Shown: one piece after another, positions 1-10,600 of the stretch
Numbering within the stretch: the stretch's first letter is position 1
Layout: every line of letters starts with the position of its first letter
From: Paraburkholderia sp.
Lineage (GTDB): Bacteria > Pseudomonadota > Gammaproteobacteria > Burkholderiales > Burkholderiaceae
DNA length: 64,000 nucleotides
Direction of reading: 5' to 3'
Assembly: GCF_028283785.1 (NCBI RefSeq)
Contig: NZ_JAPWKB010000013.1
Coordinates: 62,001-126,000 of the forward strand
Made by a program: the position numbers and the translations under genes
Notes under the pieces: model-generated
Database searches by the model: none
What the model was told of the DNA's origin: nothing
What the model saw: only the letters and a program-made list of their open reading frames with translations

Positions 1-383
1 CTGGAAACCTTATATTCAACGGAGATTAACCAGTCAGGTAATACCGTCTGAAATTTCCGGGTTTTCTCTAAAAAGTAAGACAATTATTCCGATCGTATTT
101 TTTACTTTCCCGCATTTTCGAAACCGCGAAATTTCTTCCTGTCAGAAAAATGTGAATAATCCCGTAAGCCAGGCGGGTAGGGCTTTCGCCCGATGATGGA
201 TTTAAAAATCGCACGACCGGACACAAACCGCGATTCTGGTTTTATCGGTAACGTTATCTCTAGAAAGCGCTTGCGATTTTAAAAATGAATTGTTAATCTC
301 GCCCAACATTAAAACCAGCCGTGTTCACCGTTTCGTGTAGTGAATATTTAATATTGGCGCAACATTCTCGTGCCGGGGGTTAT
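1..383. other. AT-richer non-coding left edge
   Basis: No convincing reading frame crosses this stretch. It is visibly richer in A and T than the rest of the window, with stop codons in all frames. It probably holds the promoter of the YodC-like gene that follows, but I cannot place a specific -35/-10 pair with confidence. Confidence 0.5.
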
Positions 384-665
384 ATGCTGATCGCAACCAT
401 CGACGCATTCGATACACAAGAAAACGCATCTTTCCGCATTGGTGATGTGGTGACGCTCAAGACGGGCGGCGCGCGCATGACCGTGACTTATGCCGGGCCG
501 GTTGCGTTGGCTGACGGCGACTGGCTGGTATGCCAGTGGTTCGACGAAACGGGCGAGTTTCGCCAGGAAATGTTCGAACAGCACCGCGTTCGCGCCGAAC
601 CGCGTTCGATCCCGCCGGGCTCGGTGCGTCTGCGCTCGCTGACGCGCGCCGTGCATCCGGAATAA
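384..665 (+). CDS. YodC-like DUF2158 family small protein
   Basis: A 93-residue protein of the DUF2158 (YodC) family, whose function is unknown. The family core is visible near the N-terminus (FRIGDVVTLKTGGARMTV, about residues 17-34), followed by a WLVCQWFD segment. The start at 384 is preferred over the longer frame from 321 because a purine-rich GGGGG sits just upstream and homology begins here. The basic tail (residues 70-93) is variable in the family. It is a single-gene unit ended by a strong hairpin at 713-738. Confidence 0.8.
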   Translation: MLIATIDAFDTQENASFRIGDVVTLKTGGARMTVTYAGPVALADGDWLVCQWFDETGEFRQEMFEQHRVRAEPRSIPPGSVRLRSLTRAVHPE

Positions 666-712
666 ATCAGGTTTTTGACACGACGCGACCGCGTCCGGAC
701 AAACAGCAACGA

Positions 713-742
713 ACGCGAGCGGAGCGATCCGCTCGCGTTTTC
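713..742 (+). terminator. Intrinsic terminator after the YodC-like gene
   Basis: A perfect 11-base stem (713-723 with 728-738) closes a GCGA loop and is followed by TTTTC. Confidence 0.8.
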
Positions 743-782
743 ATTTGTGCCGTCTACTCATCGTAGATGACGCTCCCAGCGC

Positions 783-1415
783 CTAGCGACGTGCGGCTGT
801 CGCCATCCGCACCGCGAGTCCGGCAAGCACCGCGCCCATGATCCAGCGTTGCACGACGAGCCAGCTTGGGCGACGCGCGAGGAACAACGCGATCGATCCC
901 GCCGTGAAGGCCGCCAGCGAATTGACGCTGATGCTCAGCACGATCTGTACGAAACCCAGCGCGAGCGACTGCGCGAACACACTGCCGTGTTGCGGATCGA
1001 TGAATTGCGGAAGCAAGGACAGATACAGCACGGCGATTTTCGGATTCAGCAGACTCGTGACGAAGCCCATCGTAAACAGCTTGCGCGGGCTGTCTGGCGT
1101 GAGTTCCCGAACCTGAAACGGCGAGCGTCCGCCGGGTTTGACCGCTTGCCACGCGAGCCACAACAGATAGAGTCCGCCGCCGAAGCGCAGCGCGTCATAG
1201 GCGAACGGCACGGCCAGCAGCAACGCAGTGATGCCGAGCGCCGCGCACAGCAGATAGACGACGAAACCGAGCGCGACGCCGCCTAGCGAAATCATGCCGG
1301 CGGTGCGTCCCTGGCAGATCGAGCGGGACACGAGGTAGATCATGTTCGGCCCGGGCGTCAGCGCCATCCCGAGCGCGATGAAACCGAAAGTGAGAAGTTT
1401 GGCGAGTTCAGGCAT
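783..1415 (-). CDS. LysE family amino-acid exporter (RhtB-like)
   Basis: A 210-residue inner-membrane exporter of the LysE/RhtB family, which exports amino acids or their analogues. The N-terminal family signature is clear: FIALGMALTPGPNMIYLVSRS, about residues 11-31, with the conserved PGP. It is followed by about six hydrophobic segments typical of the family. The start at 1415 (MPELAKL) is chosen because residues upstream of it are arginine-rich and unlike the family. It stands alone. The substrate cannot be read from the sequence. Confidence 0.9.
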   Translation of the reverse strand: MPELAKLLTFGFIALGMALTPGPNMIYLVSRSICQGRTAGMISLGGVALGFVVYLLCAALGITALLLAVPFAYDALRFGGGLYLLWLAWQAVKPGGRSPFQVRELTPDSPRKLFTMGFVTSLLNPKIAVLYLSLLPQFIDPQHGSVFAQSLALGFVQIVLSISVNSLAAFTAGSIALFLARRPSWLVVQRWIMGAVLAGLAVRMATAARR

Positions 1416-1610
1416 TGCGCGGCTCCATAGCGGTGATTGGGGTCGATCAGGCAATGCCCAGGCGCGCGGCGATCTCGAGCGCGATGCTCGTGGTCCGCGT
1501 TCCCCGATGGTGTTCCATCTTGTTTGCGCCAGTCGCGCGGACCGTCTGATTATTTCATGGCGCGCGCCGGTAGTGTTCGGCCATCGCAACGTCGAGGGCC
1601 GGGCGGCGCG

Positions 1611-1919
1611 CTATTTTCCGCTGCGCTGACGGGCGGCGCGGTTTTGAACCCGCTGCAGCAGTTGCGACGAGAACCCGCGCATCGTGATCAGTCGTCGCGA
1701 CTGGGCGATATCGCCGGCGAGTTTGGCGGGTGGGTTCGGCTGCAACGACCAGTACAGCGCGAGCGCCCAGCCGAGTCCGGTCCATCCGAGGCACGCATTG
1801 AACAGCGCAAGCGTCAGCACATCGTGACGTTTGCGGCGGTCGGCGAGAATCGACGGCAGGAAATACACCGCAAGCGCGATGAACGCACCCACTGCCTGAA
1901 AGAAAATCGAGCGATCCAT
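1611..1919 (-). CDS. Superinfection immunity-type small membrane protein
   Basis: A 102-residue protein with two hydrophobic helices. The segment VYFLPSILADRRKR, then NACLGWTGLGWALALYWSL, matches the 'superinfection immunity protein' family (Imm-type, related to phage T4 Imm). Members are common on bacterial chromosomes outside prophages, where their role is unknown. The start at 1919 has GGAG eight bases upstream. The C-terminal 35 residues are basic and probably cytoplasmic. Short direct repeats of GTGTCGTG lie just upstream (about 1934-1962). No phage genes are nearby, so a phage-exclusion role is not supported by context. Confidence 0.75.
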   Translation of the reverse strand: MDRSIFFQAVGAFIALAVYFLPSILADRRKRHDVLTLALFNACLGWTGLGWALALYWSLQPNPPAKLAGDIAQSRRLITMRGFSSQLLQRVQNRAARQRSGK

Positions 1920-2030
1920 GTGTGCTCCATGACGTCGTGTCGTGGTGTCGTGGTGTCGTGCGTCATTGTCGCGCGATTGAAAGGCGAACGCATGCACGAT
2001 GAGAGCTTGCAACGCCGGACGGCCGACTCG

Positions 2031-2076
2031 CATGCGTACAGCGCATGCGTGGATCGATCCATGCGCTGCGCGCATG
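2031..2076. repeat. Two CATGCG-N5-CGCATG palindromes
   Basis: Two perfect copies, 2031-2047 (spacer TACAG) and 2060-2076 (spacer CTGCG), lie 12 bases apart between two divergent genes, about 75 bases before the M20 peptidase start. They belong to a dispersed family in this window. Confidence 0.8.
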
Positions 2077-2151
2077 CGAAGCTTTGTGGCGCTTCAATCC
2101 TCTGCCCATTCGGGACTATGATGAGCGTTTCGACCGCAGCGGACAGCCACC

Positions 2152-3615
2152 ATGATCTCCGACGACACGACCCAGGACACCCGACAAGTCAACCACGACG
2201 CGCTACGCGAGTTCGTCGATCGCAAGTGGAACGACGAGATCGTGCCCGCGCTGACCGACTATATTGCCGTCCCCGCCAAGAGCCCGGCCTTCGACGCGAA
2301 CTGGGAACGCAACGGCTATATCGAGCGCGTGGTGACGGACGCCGCGCAATGGGCCGAACAGCAGAAAGTGCATGGCCTGAAGCTGGAAGTCGTGCGTTTG
2401 CCGGGCCGCACGCCGGTGATTTTCTTCGAGTCGCCGGCAACCCGTTCGGGTAGCGCCGAAACCATCGTGCTGTACGGCCACCTGGACAAACAGCCGGAGT
2501 TCGCGGGTTGGCGTAACGACCTCGGTCCGTGGACGCCGAAGTTCGAAGACGGCAAACTGTACGGCCGCGGCGGCGCCGACGACGGTTACGCGATCTATGC
2601 CAGCCTGACGGCGATCGCCGCACTGGACGCACAGGGCGTCGAACGGCCGCGTTGCGTCGGGCTGATCGAAACCTGCGAGGAATCGGGCAGCTACGATTTG
2701 CTGCCGTACGTCGACGTGCTGCGCGAGCGGCTCGGTAAAGTCGGTCTCGTGGTCTGTCTCGACTCCGGTGCCGGCAACTACGATCAGTTGTGGCTGACGA
2801 CATCGCTGCGCGGTCTCGTGTCCGGCGATCTGGAAGTGCAGGTGCTCGACGAGGGCATCCATTCCGGCGCATACGGCGGCATCGTGCCGTCGAGCTTCCG
2901 CATCATGCGACAACTGTTCGACCGTCTCGAAGACTCCGCGAACGGCAACCTGCTGCCAAAGGGTTTTCATTGCGACGTGCCGCGCGCGCGTCTGCTCGAA
3001 CTGGAAGCCACCGCGCGTATTCTTGGTGACGAAGTCTGGAAGACGTCGCCGTGGGCATGCGGCGCCGACGGCCGCCAGGTGCTGCCTACCACCACCAATC
3101 CTCAGGAAGCGTTGCTCAATTCGACGTGGCGGCCGTCGTTGTCGGTGACGGGGGCGTCGGGTCTGCCCGCTATCGCCGATGCGGGTAACGTGCTGCGTCC
3201 GCGTACTGCATTCAAGCTGTCGTTGCGCTTGCCGCCGCTCGTCGATGCGGCTGCCGCCGTCGCCGAATTGCAGTCGCTGCTCGAAGTCGATCCGCCTTAC
3301 AACGCGAAGGTTACGTTCAAGCCGGAAACGGGTTCTGCAACCGGCTGGAGTGCGCCGGATCTCGCGCCCTGGCTTGCCACGGCACTGAACGACGCATCGC
3401 GCCAGCACTACGGCGCCGATGTCGCATACATCGGGCAAGGCGGCACGATTCCGTTGATGAATGTGTTGAAGGCCGGTTTCCCCGACTCGCAGTTCATGGT
3501 GTGCGGCGTGCTCGGACCGAAGTCGAATGCGCACGGACCGAATGAATTCCTGCACGTGCCGTACGGCAAGAAATTGACGGCGGCGGTTGCCGAGGTAATC
3601 GCTGCAGCGCCGTAA
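2152..3615 (+). CDS. M20 family metallopeptidase
   Basis: A 487-residue zinc-dependent exopeptidase or amidohydrolase of the M20/M28 family, presumably cytoplasmic as no signal peptide is visible. Metal and catalytic residues are all present: H110 and D112 in YGHLDKQPE, D143 in GRGGADDGY, the Glu pair E176-E177 in ETCEESGS, and a late His in SNAHGPNEF (about residue 465). The dimerisation domain lies between. Length fits M20 dipeptidases and carboxypeptidases of this subgroup. Substrate is unknown; it likely hydrolyses small peptides or N-acyl amino acids. It is a single-gene unit closed by a strong terminator. Confidence 0.9.
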   Translation: MISDDTTQDTRQVNHDALREFVDRKWNDEIVPALTDYIAVPAKSPAFDANWERNGYIERVVTDAAQWAEQQKVHGLKLEVVRLPGRTPVIFFESPATRSGSAETIVLYGHLDKQPEFAGWRNDLGPWTPKFEDGKLYGRGGADDGYAIYASLTAIAALDAQGVERPRCVGLIETCEESGSYDLLPYVDVLRERLGKVGLVVCLDSGAGNYDQLWLTTSLRGLVSGDLEVQVLDEGIHSGAYGGIVPSSFRIMRQLFDRLEDSANGNLLPKGFHCDVPRARLLELEATARILGDEVWKTSPWACGADGRQVLPTTTNPQEALLNSTWRPSLSVTGASGLPAIADAGNVLRPRTAFKLSLRLPPLVDAAAAVAELQSLLEVDPPYNAKVTFKPETGSATGWSAPDLAPWLATALNDASRQHYGADVAYIGQGGTIPLMNVLKAGFPDSQFMVCGVLGPKSNAHGPNEFLHVPYGKKLTAAVAEVIAAAP

Positions 3616-4180
3616 TTCCGATCCGGTAGTGTCGGGTCGTACTAGATAGTGGGAAAAATGGCCGGATTTGCGCAATGCAAATCCGGCCATTTTTTTCACG
3701 TATGCGATACGTCGCTTTGCGTCGATCCGTCGAATTTCGTTCGCATACGCACTTGCGTCTGCAAGCGCCGGATATAAGCGAGTCTTCGTGCATTTTCGAC
3801 CGCACGCGATCGGTGCGCCTTTCGATCTCGCAAGGGCATTTCCTGATGCCGCGTGCATCTACTTTATGCAGTGTCAATCGGTAAAAGCTGGATAAGGGCA
3901 TGCAGTCGTTATTGCAACGGCAATGTTGCAAAAGCACGTGTTCGGCTATGCCGAATCGGTCTACCTCGTGCAAACGTCATCATTTAGTGCCTAAAAACAG
4001 GCGATTTTCGTGAAACGGGCAGCCGGGCCGCTGCGGTTCGATGTCCCGCACAGGATCACGTCATGCATATATTCCAGGAGACTTTGCATTCTTTTGTTGG
4101 TTATACCGCGCCCGCGGCATTCAGGTCTGCTTTAGGCTCACATTGCATTGCCAGTGTTTAACCTCAAAGGACCGTTAGAA
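3616..4180. other. Intergenic region upstream of rpfF
   Basis: About 565 bases without a credible gene. The left part holds the M20 terminator (3658-3696). The rest is presumed to be the rpfF control region. It is AT-richer than its flanks, but I cannot assign a convincing promoter or operator. Confidence 0.5.
3658..3696 (+). terminator. Strong intrinsic terminator after M20 peptidase
   Basis: A perfect 14-base stem (3658-3671 with 3677-3690), loop GCAAT, followed by six T. A run of A on the other side may make it bidirectional. Confidence 0.9.
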
Positions 4181-5059
4181 ATGAACCTTCATAACCACAA
4201 AGCATGCCGCCCGTTCCTCGAAGCCGGCAATTTAACGCAGATTTCCGCCTACTACGAAGAGGGACGCAACATCATGTGGATGATGTTGCGCGCACAACCA
4301 CGTCCCTGTTTCAATCTCGATCTGGTGCACGACATTCTCGAACTCGCGCAAGCCGCCCGGGCGTCCGGCTTGCCGATCGACTTCTGGGTCACGGGCTCGC
4401 TGATTCCGACCATGTTCAATGTCGGCGGCGATCTGGACTTTTTTGCCGATGCGATCCGCGGTGGCAAGCGTCAGGCGCTGGTGTCGTATGCGCGTGCGTG
4501 CGTCGATTGCGTGCATGCGGCGGCGCGGGGTTTCGACACGGGCGCGGTGTCGATCGCAATGGTGGAAGGCACTGCGCTTGGCGGCGGTTTCGAGGCCGCA
4601 CTCGCGCATCACTTCGTGCTTGCGCAAACCGACGCGCGTATGGGTTTTCCCGAAATCGCGTTCAACCTGTTTCCGGGGATGGGCGGCTATTCGCTGGTCG
4701 CGCGCAAGGCGACGATGCGTCTGGCGGAAGAACTGATCGGAGAAGGGGAGTCGCACACGGCGGAGTGGCATGCACAGCGCGGGCTGGTCGATCACCTGTT
4801 CGAGCCGGGTGATGCGTATGTCGCGACGCGTACTTTCATCGATACGCTGCGCCCGAAATTGAACGGTATCCGGGCGATGCTGCGGGCACGTCAGCGCGTG
4901 CTGCAATTATCGCGGGCGGAACTGATGGAAATTACCGAAGACTGGGTGGATGCCGCGTTCACGATCGAGGAGAAAGATCTCGCGTTCATGGAGCGTCTGG
5001 TGATGCTGCAAAACCGCCGGACGTCCAATTTGCGTCAGGCTACCGCAAACGTTGCCTAA
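4181..5059 (+). CDS. rpfF: BDSF synthase RpfF (crotonase-fold acyl-ACP dehydratase/thioesterase)
   Basis: A 292-residue enzyme of the crotonase superfamily that makes the diffusible signal factor cis-2-dodecenoic acid (BDSF) from 3-hydroxyacyl-ACP. The two glutamates essential in Xanthomonas RpfF (E141, E161) correspond to E138 (GGGFEAA) and E158 (GFPEIAFNLFPG). The N-terminal ACRPFLEAG and YYEEGRNIMWMML and the C-terminal MERLVMLQNRR blocks are typical of Burkholderia RpfF. The start at 4181 matches family N-termini; the frame extends to 4148. The adjacent convergent gene encodes the cognate receptor RpfR, which makes the assignment strong. Confidence 0.95.
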   Translation: MNLHNHKACRPFLEAGNLTQISAYYEEGRNIMWMMLRAQPRPCFNLDLVHDILELAQAARASGLPIDFWVTGSLIPTMFNVGGDLDFFADAIRGGKRQALVSYARACVDCVHAAARGFDTGAVSIAMVEGTALGGGFEAALAHHFVLAQTDARMGFPEIAFNLFPGMGGYSLVARKATMRLAEELIGEGESHTAEWHAQRGLVDHLFEPGDAYVATRTFIDTLRPKLNGIRAMLRARQRVLQLSRAELMEITEDWVDAAFTIEEKDLAFMERLVMLQNRRTSNLRQATANVA

Positions 5060-5255
5060 GAGAAGACTGTATCAATTGCAGTGCTGTTTTGATGTCATGC
5101 CGGCGTACGTGTTTCGCCTGAAAAAGCGCCGCGTCTGACCGTTTTATGCGCTTTACGCTTTGAGTCCTTTGAACTGCATCGCCTGCTTTAAACGCTTTAG
5201 CCGCTTTAGCGTTCTACCGCCGTATCTGATCACACGCCATCAGTCAGTCGGAAGC

Positions 5256-7259
5256 TCAGGCGATCAACCTGAGCTTCTGACGCTCGTTTAGCCACTGCTC
5301 GAATTGAGCGGCGGGCATCGGATGCGCGTACAGGTAGCCCTGCACGTAATCCACAGCCAGTCCTTTCATAAACAGTTCTTCCGCTTCGGTCTCGATGCCT
5401 TCCGCGACCACCTGGAAATCCAGTTCCTGCGCGACCACGACCATTGCCCGCACGAGTGCCTGGGCCTTGGTGTCGGCATGGATGGACCGCACGAAACTGC
5501 GATCGAGCTTGATCACGTCGAGCGGAATACGACCGAGTTGCGACAGCGACGAATAGCCCGTGCCGAAGTCGTCCAGATGCACCTGTGCACCGATTTCGCG
5601 GAACTGTTTGATCAGGTCGATGGCCGCGGCTTCGTCTTCGATCAGGCAACTTTCGGTGAGTTCGAGATCGACCAGACAGGGTTCGAGTTGCGCGCGTTGC
5701 AGCGCCTCGCTGAAGTGGCGCACCACGGCGGTGTCGACCAGCTGACGCGCCGATACATTGATGGCGATACGCAGGTTCAAGCCACGGCTTTTCCATTGCG
5801 CGGCCTGCATGGCGGCGGTCTGCATGACCCAGCGGCCGAGCGGTCCGATCAAACCCGATTCTTCAGCATACCGGATGAATGCGTTCGGCATGATCTGGCC
5901 GCGTTCCGGCGAATTCCAGCGCACCAGCGCTTCGACGCCATGCACCGCGCCGGTCGCGAGCGACAGCTTCGGTTGATAGAACAGCGTCAGTTGGCCTTCT
6001 TCGAGACCGCGTCGCAAGTTGGTGTCGAGCCACATGTATTCCGCGACCCGGCGATTCATTTCCGGCGAGAACACGCGATACGTGCGTTTGCCCTCGTCTT
6101 TAGCGACGTACATGGCCGTGTCGGCGGCGCGAATCAGCGATTCGAGGCTGTCGCCATGCTGCGGACACAACGCGATGCCCATCGAACAGCCGGTATAGAC
6201 CTCGACGAGTCCGAGACTGAACGGCACACGCAGGCGTTCGAGGATGCGTTGTCCGGTGGCTTCAAGCGCTTCGGCGGTGGTGGCGGGTGACAGCACGATG
6301 AATTCGTCGCCGCCGAGTCGCGCGAGCGTCTGGCCGTCTTCGAGGCAGGTGGCGATCGCCGCGGACACGTCCTGTATCAGACGGTCGCCGAATACGTGTC
6401 CGTAGTGATCGTTGACCTTCTTGAAGTTGTCGAGATCGAGGAACAGCACGCCGACCGATTCGTCGGCGGCGGACGCCGCGATCGCGTCGCGAATGCAGTC
6501 CTGAATCGCATTGCGATTCGGCAGGCCGGTCAGGGAATCCGTATTGGCGAGTTCGCGCAAGCGTGATTGCGCGCGGCGTTCTTCGGTGATGTCGGTGCCG
6601 GAGCAGATCAGGAACTGCTCGTCGGCGCCGCTGCCGCTCTGGACGAACTTGTTGCGAAACAGGAAGAGGCGTTCGCCGTGAACGGTTTTGACTTTGCGTT
6701 CGACTTCGTGCGATACGCCATGCGTGAAAAAGCCCGAAATGTTCTGGCTGGACGCGGCGCCTGCTTCCGACGTCATGAAGAGCGCCCAGACATTGCGTCC
6801 GATCACGTCTTCCTCTTTCATGCCGGTGAGTTCTTCGGCGAGCCGGTTGAAGCGTTGTATCCGACCCTGCCGATCGACGATGACGACGACCGAGTTGACT
6901 TCCGACACGACCTGTTCGGCGAACGACAGACCGTGAACCAGATCGCGCGCGACGGCTTCCGTGTCGCTGTACTCGGAGACCGTACCGGCCCACGCCACGC
7001 TATTGAGCTTTTTACCGACCAGATGAAGGCGCATGGGTTCGCCGGCGAGGCGAACGTCGAGAAGCAGGTGAGACGTGATGCCGGTGAGGCGACGGATCTG
7101 TGCGGCCTGTTGCGGCGTGAGGGGAACGGCGGTGCTGGCGGGGAGGTCGCCCGTGACCGGTGTCAACTCGAGCGCGTTGCTGTCACTCGACAGGCGCCAG
7201 CAAGGACTGCTCGTGCCGAACTGCGCATAGAGCGCCTGTTCGCGTTGGTCGTCGTTCAT
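5256..7259 (-). CDS. rpfR: BDSF receptor RpfR (PAS-GGDEF-EAL)
   Basis: A 667-residue cytoplasmic c-di-GMP enzyme. Domain order: an N-terminal RpfF-interaction region (about 1-95), a PAS domain (about 110-230) that binds BDSF in the family, GGDEF (motif 316-320, intact) and EAL (EALVRW at 443-448, DDFGTGYSSL further on, intact). No RxxD inhibitory site precedes GGDEF. In Burkholderia, BDSF binding stimulates the phosphodiesterase and lowers c-di-GMP. The start at 7259 has GGGGAG upstream. It is convergent with rpfF, the gene for its ligand synthase and physical partner. Confidence 0.95.
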   Translation of the reverse strand: MNDDQREQALYAQFGTSSPCWRLSSDSNALELTPVTGDLPASTAVPLTPQQAAQIRRLTGITSHLLLDVRLAGEPMRLHLVGKKLNSVAWAGTVSEYSDTEAVARDLVHGLSFAEQVVSEVNSVVVIVDRQGRIQRFNRLAEELTGMKEEDVIGRNVWALFMTSEAGAASSQNISGFFTHGVSHEVERKVKTVHGERLFLFRNKFVQSGSGADEQFLICSGTDITEERRAQSRLRELANTDSLTGLPNRNAIQDCIRDAIAASAADESVGVLFLDLDNFKKVNDHYGHVFGDRLIQDVSAAIATCLEDGQTLARLGGDEFIVLSPATTAEALEATGQRILERLRVPFSLGLVEVYTGCSMGIALCPQHGDSLESLIRAADTAMYVAKDEGKRTYRVFSPEMNRRVAEYMWLDTNLRRGLEEGQLTLFYQPKLSLATGAVHGVEALVRWNSPERGQIMPNAFIRYAEESGLIGPLGRWVMQTAAMQAAQWKSRGLNLRIAINVSARQLVDTAVVRHFSEALQRAQLEPCLVDLELTESCLIEDEAAAIDLIKQFREIGAQVHLDDFGTGYSSLSQLGRIPLDVIKLDRSFVRSIHADTKAQALVRAMVVVAQELDFQVVAEGIETEAEELFMKGLAVDYVQGYLYAHPMPAAQFEQWLNERQKLRLIA

Positions 7260-7697
7260 GAGTCTCCCCGGGCAAAGTGAGCCTTCAGGCCAGCGGCTAT
7301 GAGTGCGGCCGGCGCTTGGGCTAACAGTCTTCGTCAGACGTAAGACTGACCCCATTGTATCGAAGCGAATGAACCGTAGCGCATAAAGATTGATATCGGC
7401 AAGCGGCCGTAGGGCTTTATGCCAATCGCGATGTTTTTTTGTGTTTTTGTTTTTGTTTTTTCGGCTGCATGTTTTAGGGCTTCGATGCGTTAGGGTTTTT
7501 CTGGAGTCTGGCGCGGCCGCTTGAGCGACGCTTCATTGTTTTTGAACGGGTGTGCTTTTTATAGTGCCTTTTCAAACGCGTTTTCAGTAAATTGTTCCGG
7601 GCTCAAGCGTCTGCTCATAGCAAGCCGCAAGCGACGATCTTAGGGTTTAACTCCTACGGTAGTGAATAAACTGATTCCATGAATCGACATGGACAAA
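7260..7697. other. Intergenic region between rpfR and lhr
   Basis: A 438-base stretch upstream of rpfR and downstream of lhr (both on the minus strand). It holds a T-rich tract at about 7432-7465 and no supportable gene. The rpfR promoter is presumably here, but no clear -35/-10 could be assigned. Confidence 0.5.
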
Positions 7698-10600
7698 TCA
7701 GTGCTTCCCGACGATCTGCCGCCTCAACAATTCCCTGTCCGCCTGGTCATCGAAAAACTGGAACTCGCCGCTCACCAGGGCGGCCACTGCGATTCCATCG
7801 CGGTACAACACCCGGTTTCCGGCGACGGCAGCGATCTTGTCGCCGGGCAACAAGGTGCCCACGAGATTCAACGGATCGGTCGCCGCGACGCACACGAACG
7901 ACCCGTCGTTCGGATTCCGACGGACCTGGCGCAACATCGGCACCGCTTCCGGCAAAGCAAACTGCTCACCGGACAAGCCGGTCACGAACCGTCCGCCACG
8001 CACGAGCCCACGCGCCTCCAGTCGCTGATACACGCGCAACAGGTCGCGCCACGGCGGCAGCCACTCTGCCTCGCGCTCCAGCAGTCGCCAGAACACCACG
8101 CCGTATCGGCGTAACAGGCTCATCGCGAGATGCTCGATCACGTCGGGTTCCAGGCTACCAGGCGGCCCAGGCCGTGTCAGGTGACTCGTCGCGCTATCCG
8201 GTGTGGGCTCGTCGGTGCTGGCCGGGACGGGGCGCCGGATCAACGCCCAGCGCCCGGCATCGTCCATTCCGCCGATCAGTGCGCCCATCCCGCGACGCCG
8301 TCCGCCTCGTGCGCCACCGTAGCCGTTGCGCTTCGCGACCGGCTTCAACAGCGCGCGCAAACCCGCAAAGCTATCCGAGTTGACGAGTCCGGCCGCGACC
8401 AGCTCGCCTAACGCCTGCTCCATTTCCATCGGCAACATCCGCACGTCGGCGAGCAGTTCGTCGAAGAACATTGCGCCATGACGCTGCAATGTGTCGTGAA
8501 CATCCTGCGCGCGCGGCGACAACGGTTGCTCCGTCGTATTGATCAACGCATTCCAGACGCGCAGATTGCGCCGTGGCAACAGCACGATCGGTGTGCTGCG
8601 CACCGGAGCGCTCGCAGCACGCGAGCGCTCCCGCGCGCGTGCGATCAGCCGCGTCCACACGACCTTGCCCGCGCGCGTCAATTCGTCGAGCGCGTTGATC
8701 GAATAGTCCTTTAAACGCGCGGGCAAAATATCGTCTTCCCATGCGGCGGCGGCGGCCTCGAAGCCTTCAAGTTGTTCGAGCACGGCAGCGAGTGCATCGC
8801 GTCCTTCGCCTCGCGTGGCTGTGCTCAGATGTTGCCAGTCGAACAGGAATCGCATGAAGTCGTGGCGTTCGACGGGTTCGATCTCTCTTCGCAAACGCCG
8901 CACGGTGTAGCGATGAATGCGCGCGAGCAGATGTCGTTCGCACCATTCCTCGTCGGACGTGCCGGGCGTAAACCGGCCGCGCATCACATAACCTTCGGTT
9001 TCGAGTCGAGTCAACGCGTGCGCGATGCGGCTCTCCGCAATCGCAAGCGAATCGCCGATCGACACCGCTGTTTCAGGCCCAAAACCCGTCAGGCGCGCGC
9101 GGACGATATCGACGAGCGCGTCATCCGCCAGCCATGATGCCGTGTACCCTTTTGGTGCACGCAACGGCGGTTCGAATGGTATGTCCGGATACAGCGCCTG
9201 CATGCTGGTCACGCGCTCGACCGGCGCCCACAACACGTGGTTGTCCGCCACCTGGATACGCATGGCGCGGCCGCTCGATGCGAGTGCCGACAACAACGCG
9301 GGCCATGCCTGATCGCGTTGCGCTTCGGCGTCGGTGATGCAGGCGAGGCCGGTCAGTGCCTCGTGCATTTCGTCCGCATTGCGGACCTCGGGCCATGCTT
9401 CTTCCCGAACGGCGCCGATCGCGTCGGCGTCGAGCGCGCCGAGATCGTCGGCGGATTGCGGATCGGTCCAGCGCCGGTTCAACACGGCTTGCGTGCGGCG
9501 TTCCTCGATCGGTGCGTCGTCGAGATACGCGTACGGTTTGGCGGTCAGGATTTCAGCCGCCAGCGGCGACGGTGCAGGGAGATCGCGCGCGACCAGCGTA
9601 ATTTCGCCACGCTCGATACGCCTCAAGACATCGAGCCATGCATCCGTGTCCATGGCCTCATGAAGACAGTCGTCGATCGTCTGATCGACCAGTGGATGCG
9701 ATGGCAATTCGCGCTCGCCGACGATGTTTTCCAGGCATGCCGCCTGGTCGGGGAACACCGATGCAAGCAGATCGTCGCTGCGCATGCGCTGCAATTGCGG
9801 CGCGGTTTTGTGGCCGCCGGTATAGCGCGGCAAACCGAGCGCGGTGGTCGCGTTCCAGCGCCAGCGCACGCCGAATAGCGGCGCGTCGAGAAGTGCCTGA
9901 ATCAGCAGATGTTCGGCTGTATTCGAATGCAGATAGCGCCACACTTCGTCGAGTGCGAAGCTGTGACTGCCGGTCAGCGACAGCACGATGGCGTCTTCGG
10001 TGGCCGCGGCCTGCAATTCGAAATTGAACGTGCGGCAAAAACGTTTGCGCAACGCAAGTCCCCACGCGCGGTTCACCCGACTGCCGAACGGCGCGTGAAT
10101 CACCAGTTGCGTGCCGCCCGATTCATCGAAGAAACGCTCCATCACCAGCGCATCTTGCGTCGGCAACACGCTCAACGCAGCGCGGGCACGTGCGAGATAT
10201 TCGACGATCTGACGTGCAGCCGGCTCGCTCAGTGCGAGTTCGTCCGTCAGCCATCCGATCGCACGTTCGATGCTTGCAACGGGGTCGGCAACGCTCGACA
10301 GCAGACGGTCGATATCGGCGCGTAAACGCGCGACACCCGCCGACAGTTCATCGCTGCGCCCCGGCGCTTCGCCGAGCCAGAATGGAATATTCGGCGGTTG
10401 TCCGTGCGCATCCTCGACACGTACCCGACCGCTTTCGATCCGCAAAATTCGGTATGACGCATTGCCGAGTTGAAAGACATCGCCAGCCAGACTTTCCACA
10501 GCGAAGTCTTCGTTGACGGTGCCAATATTCACCGCTTGCGGCTCGAGCACGACGCTGTAATCGGCGTTCTCCGGGATCGTGCCGCCCGAGGTGACCGCGA

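Noticed and set aside
1611..1919. Superinfection-immunity gene as sign of a prophage
   Set aside because: No integrase, structural or lysis gene nearby; the family is common on chromosomes.
1437..2453. Plus-strand frame of 338 codons across two minus-strand genes and the M20 start
   Set aside because: Arg-rich, crosses the repeat pair at 2031-2076, and conflicts with the superinfection-immunity and M20 genes.
2203..3858. Minus-strand frame of 551 codons over the M20 peptidase gene
   Set aside because: Shadow; the plus-strand gene has all catalytic motifs.
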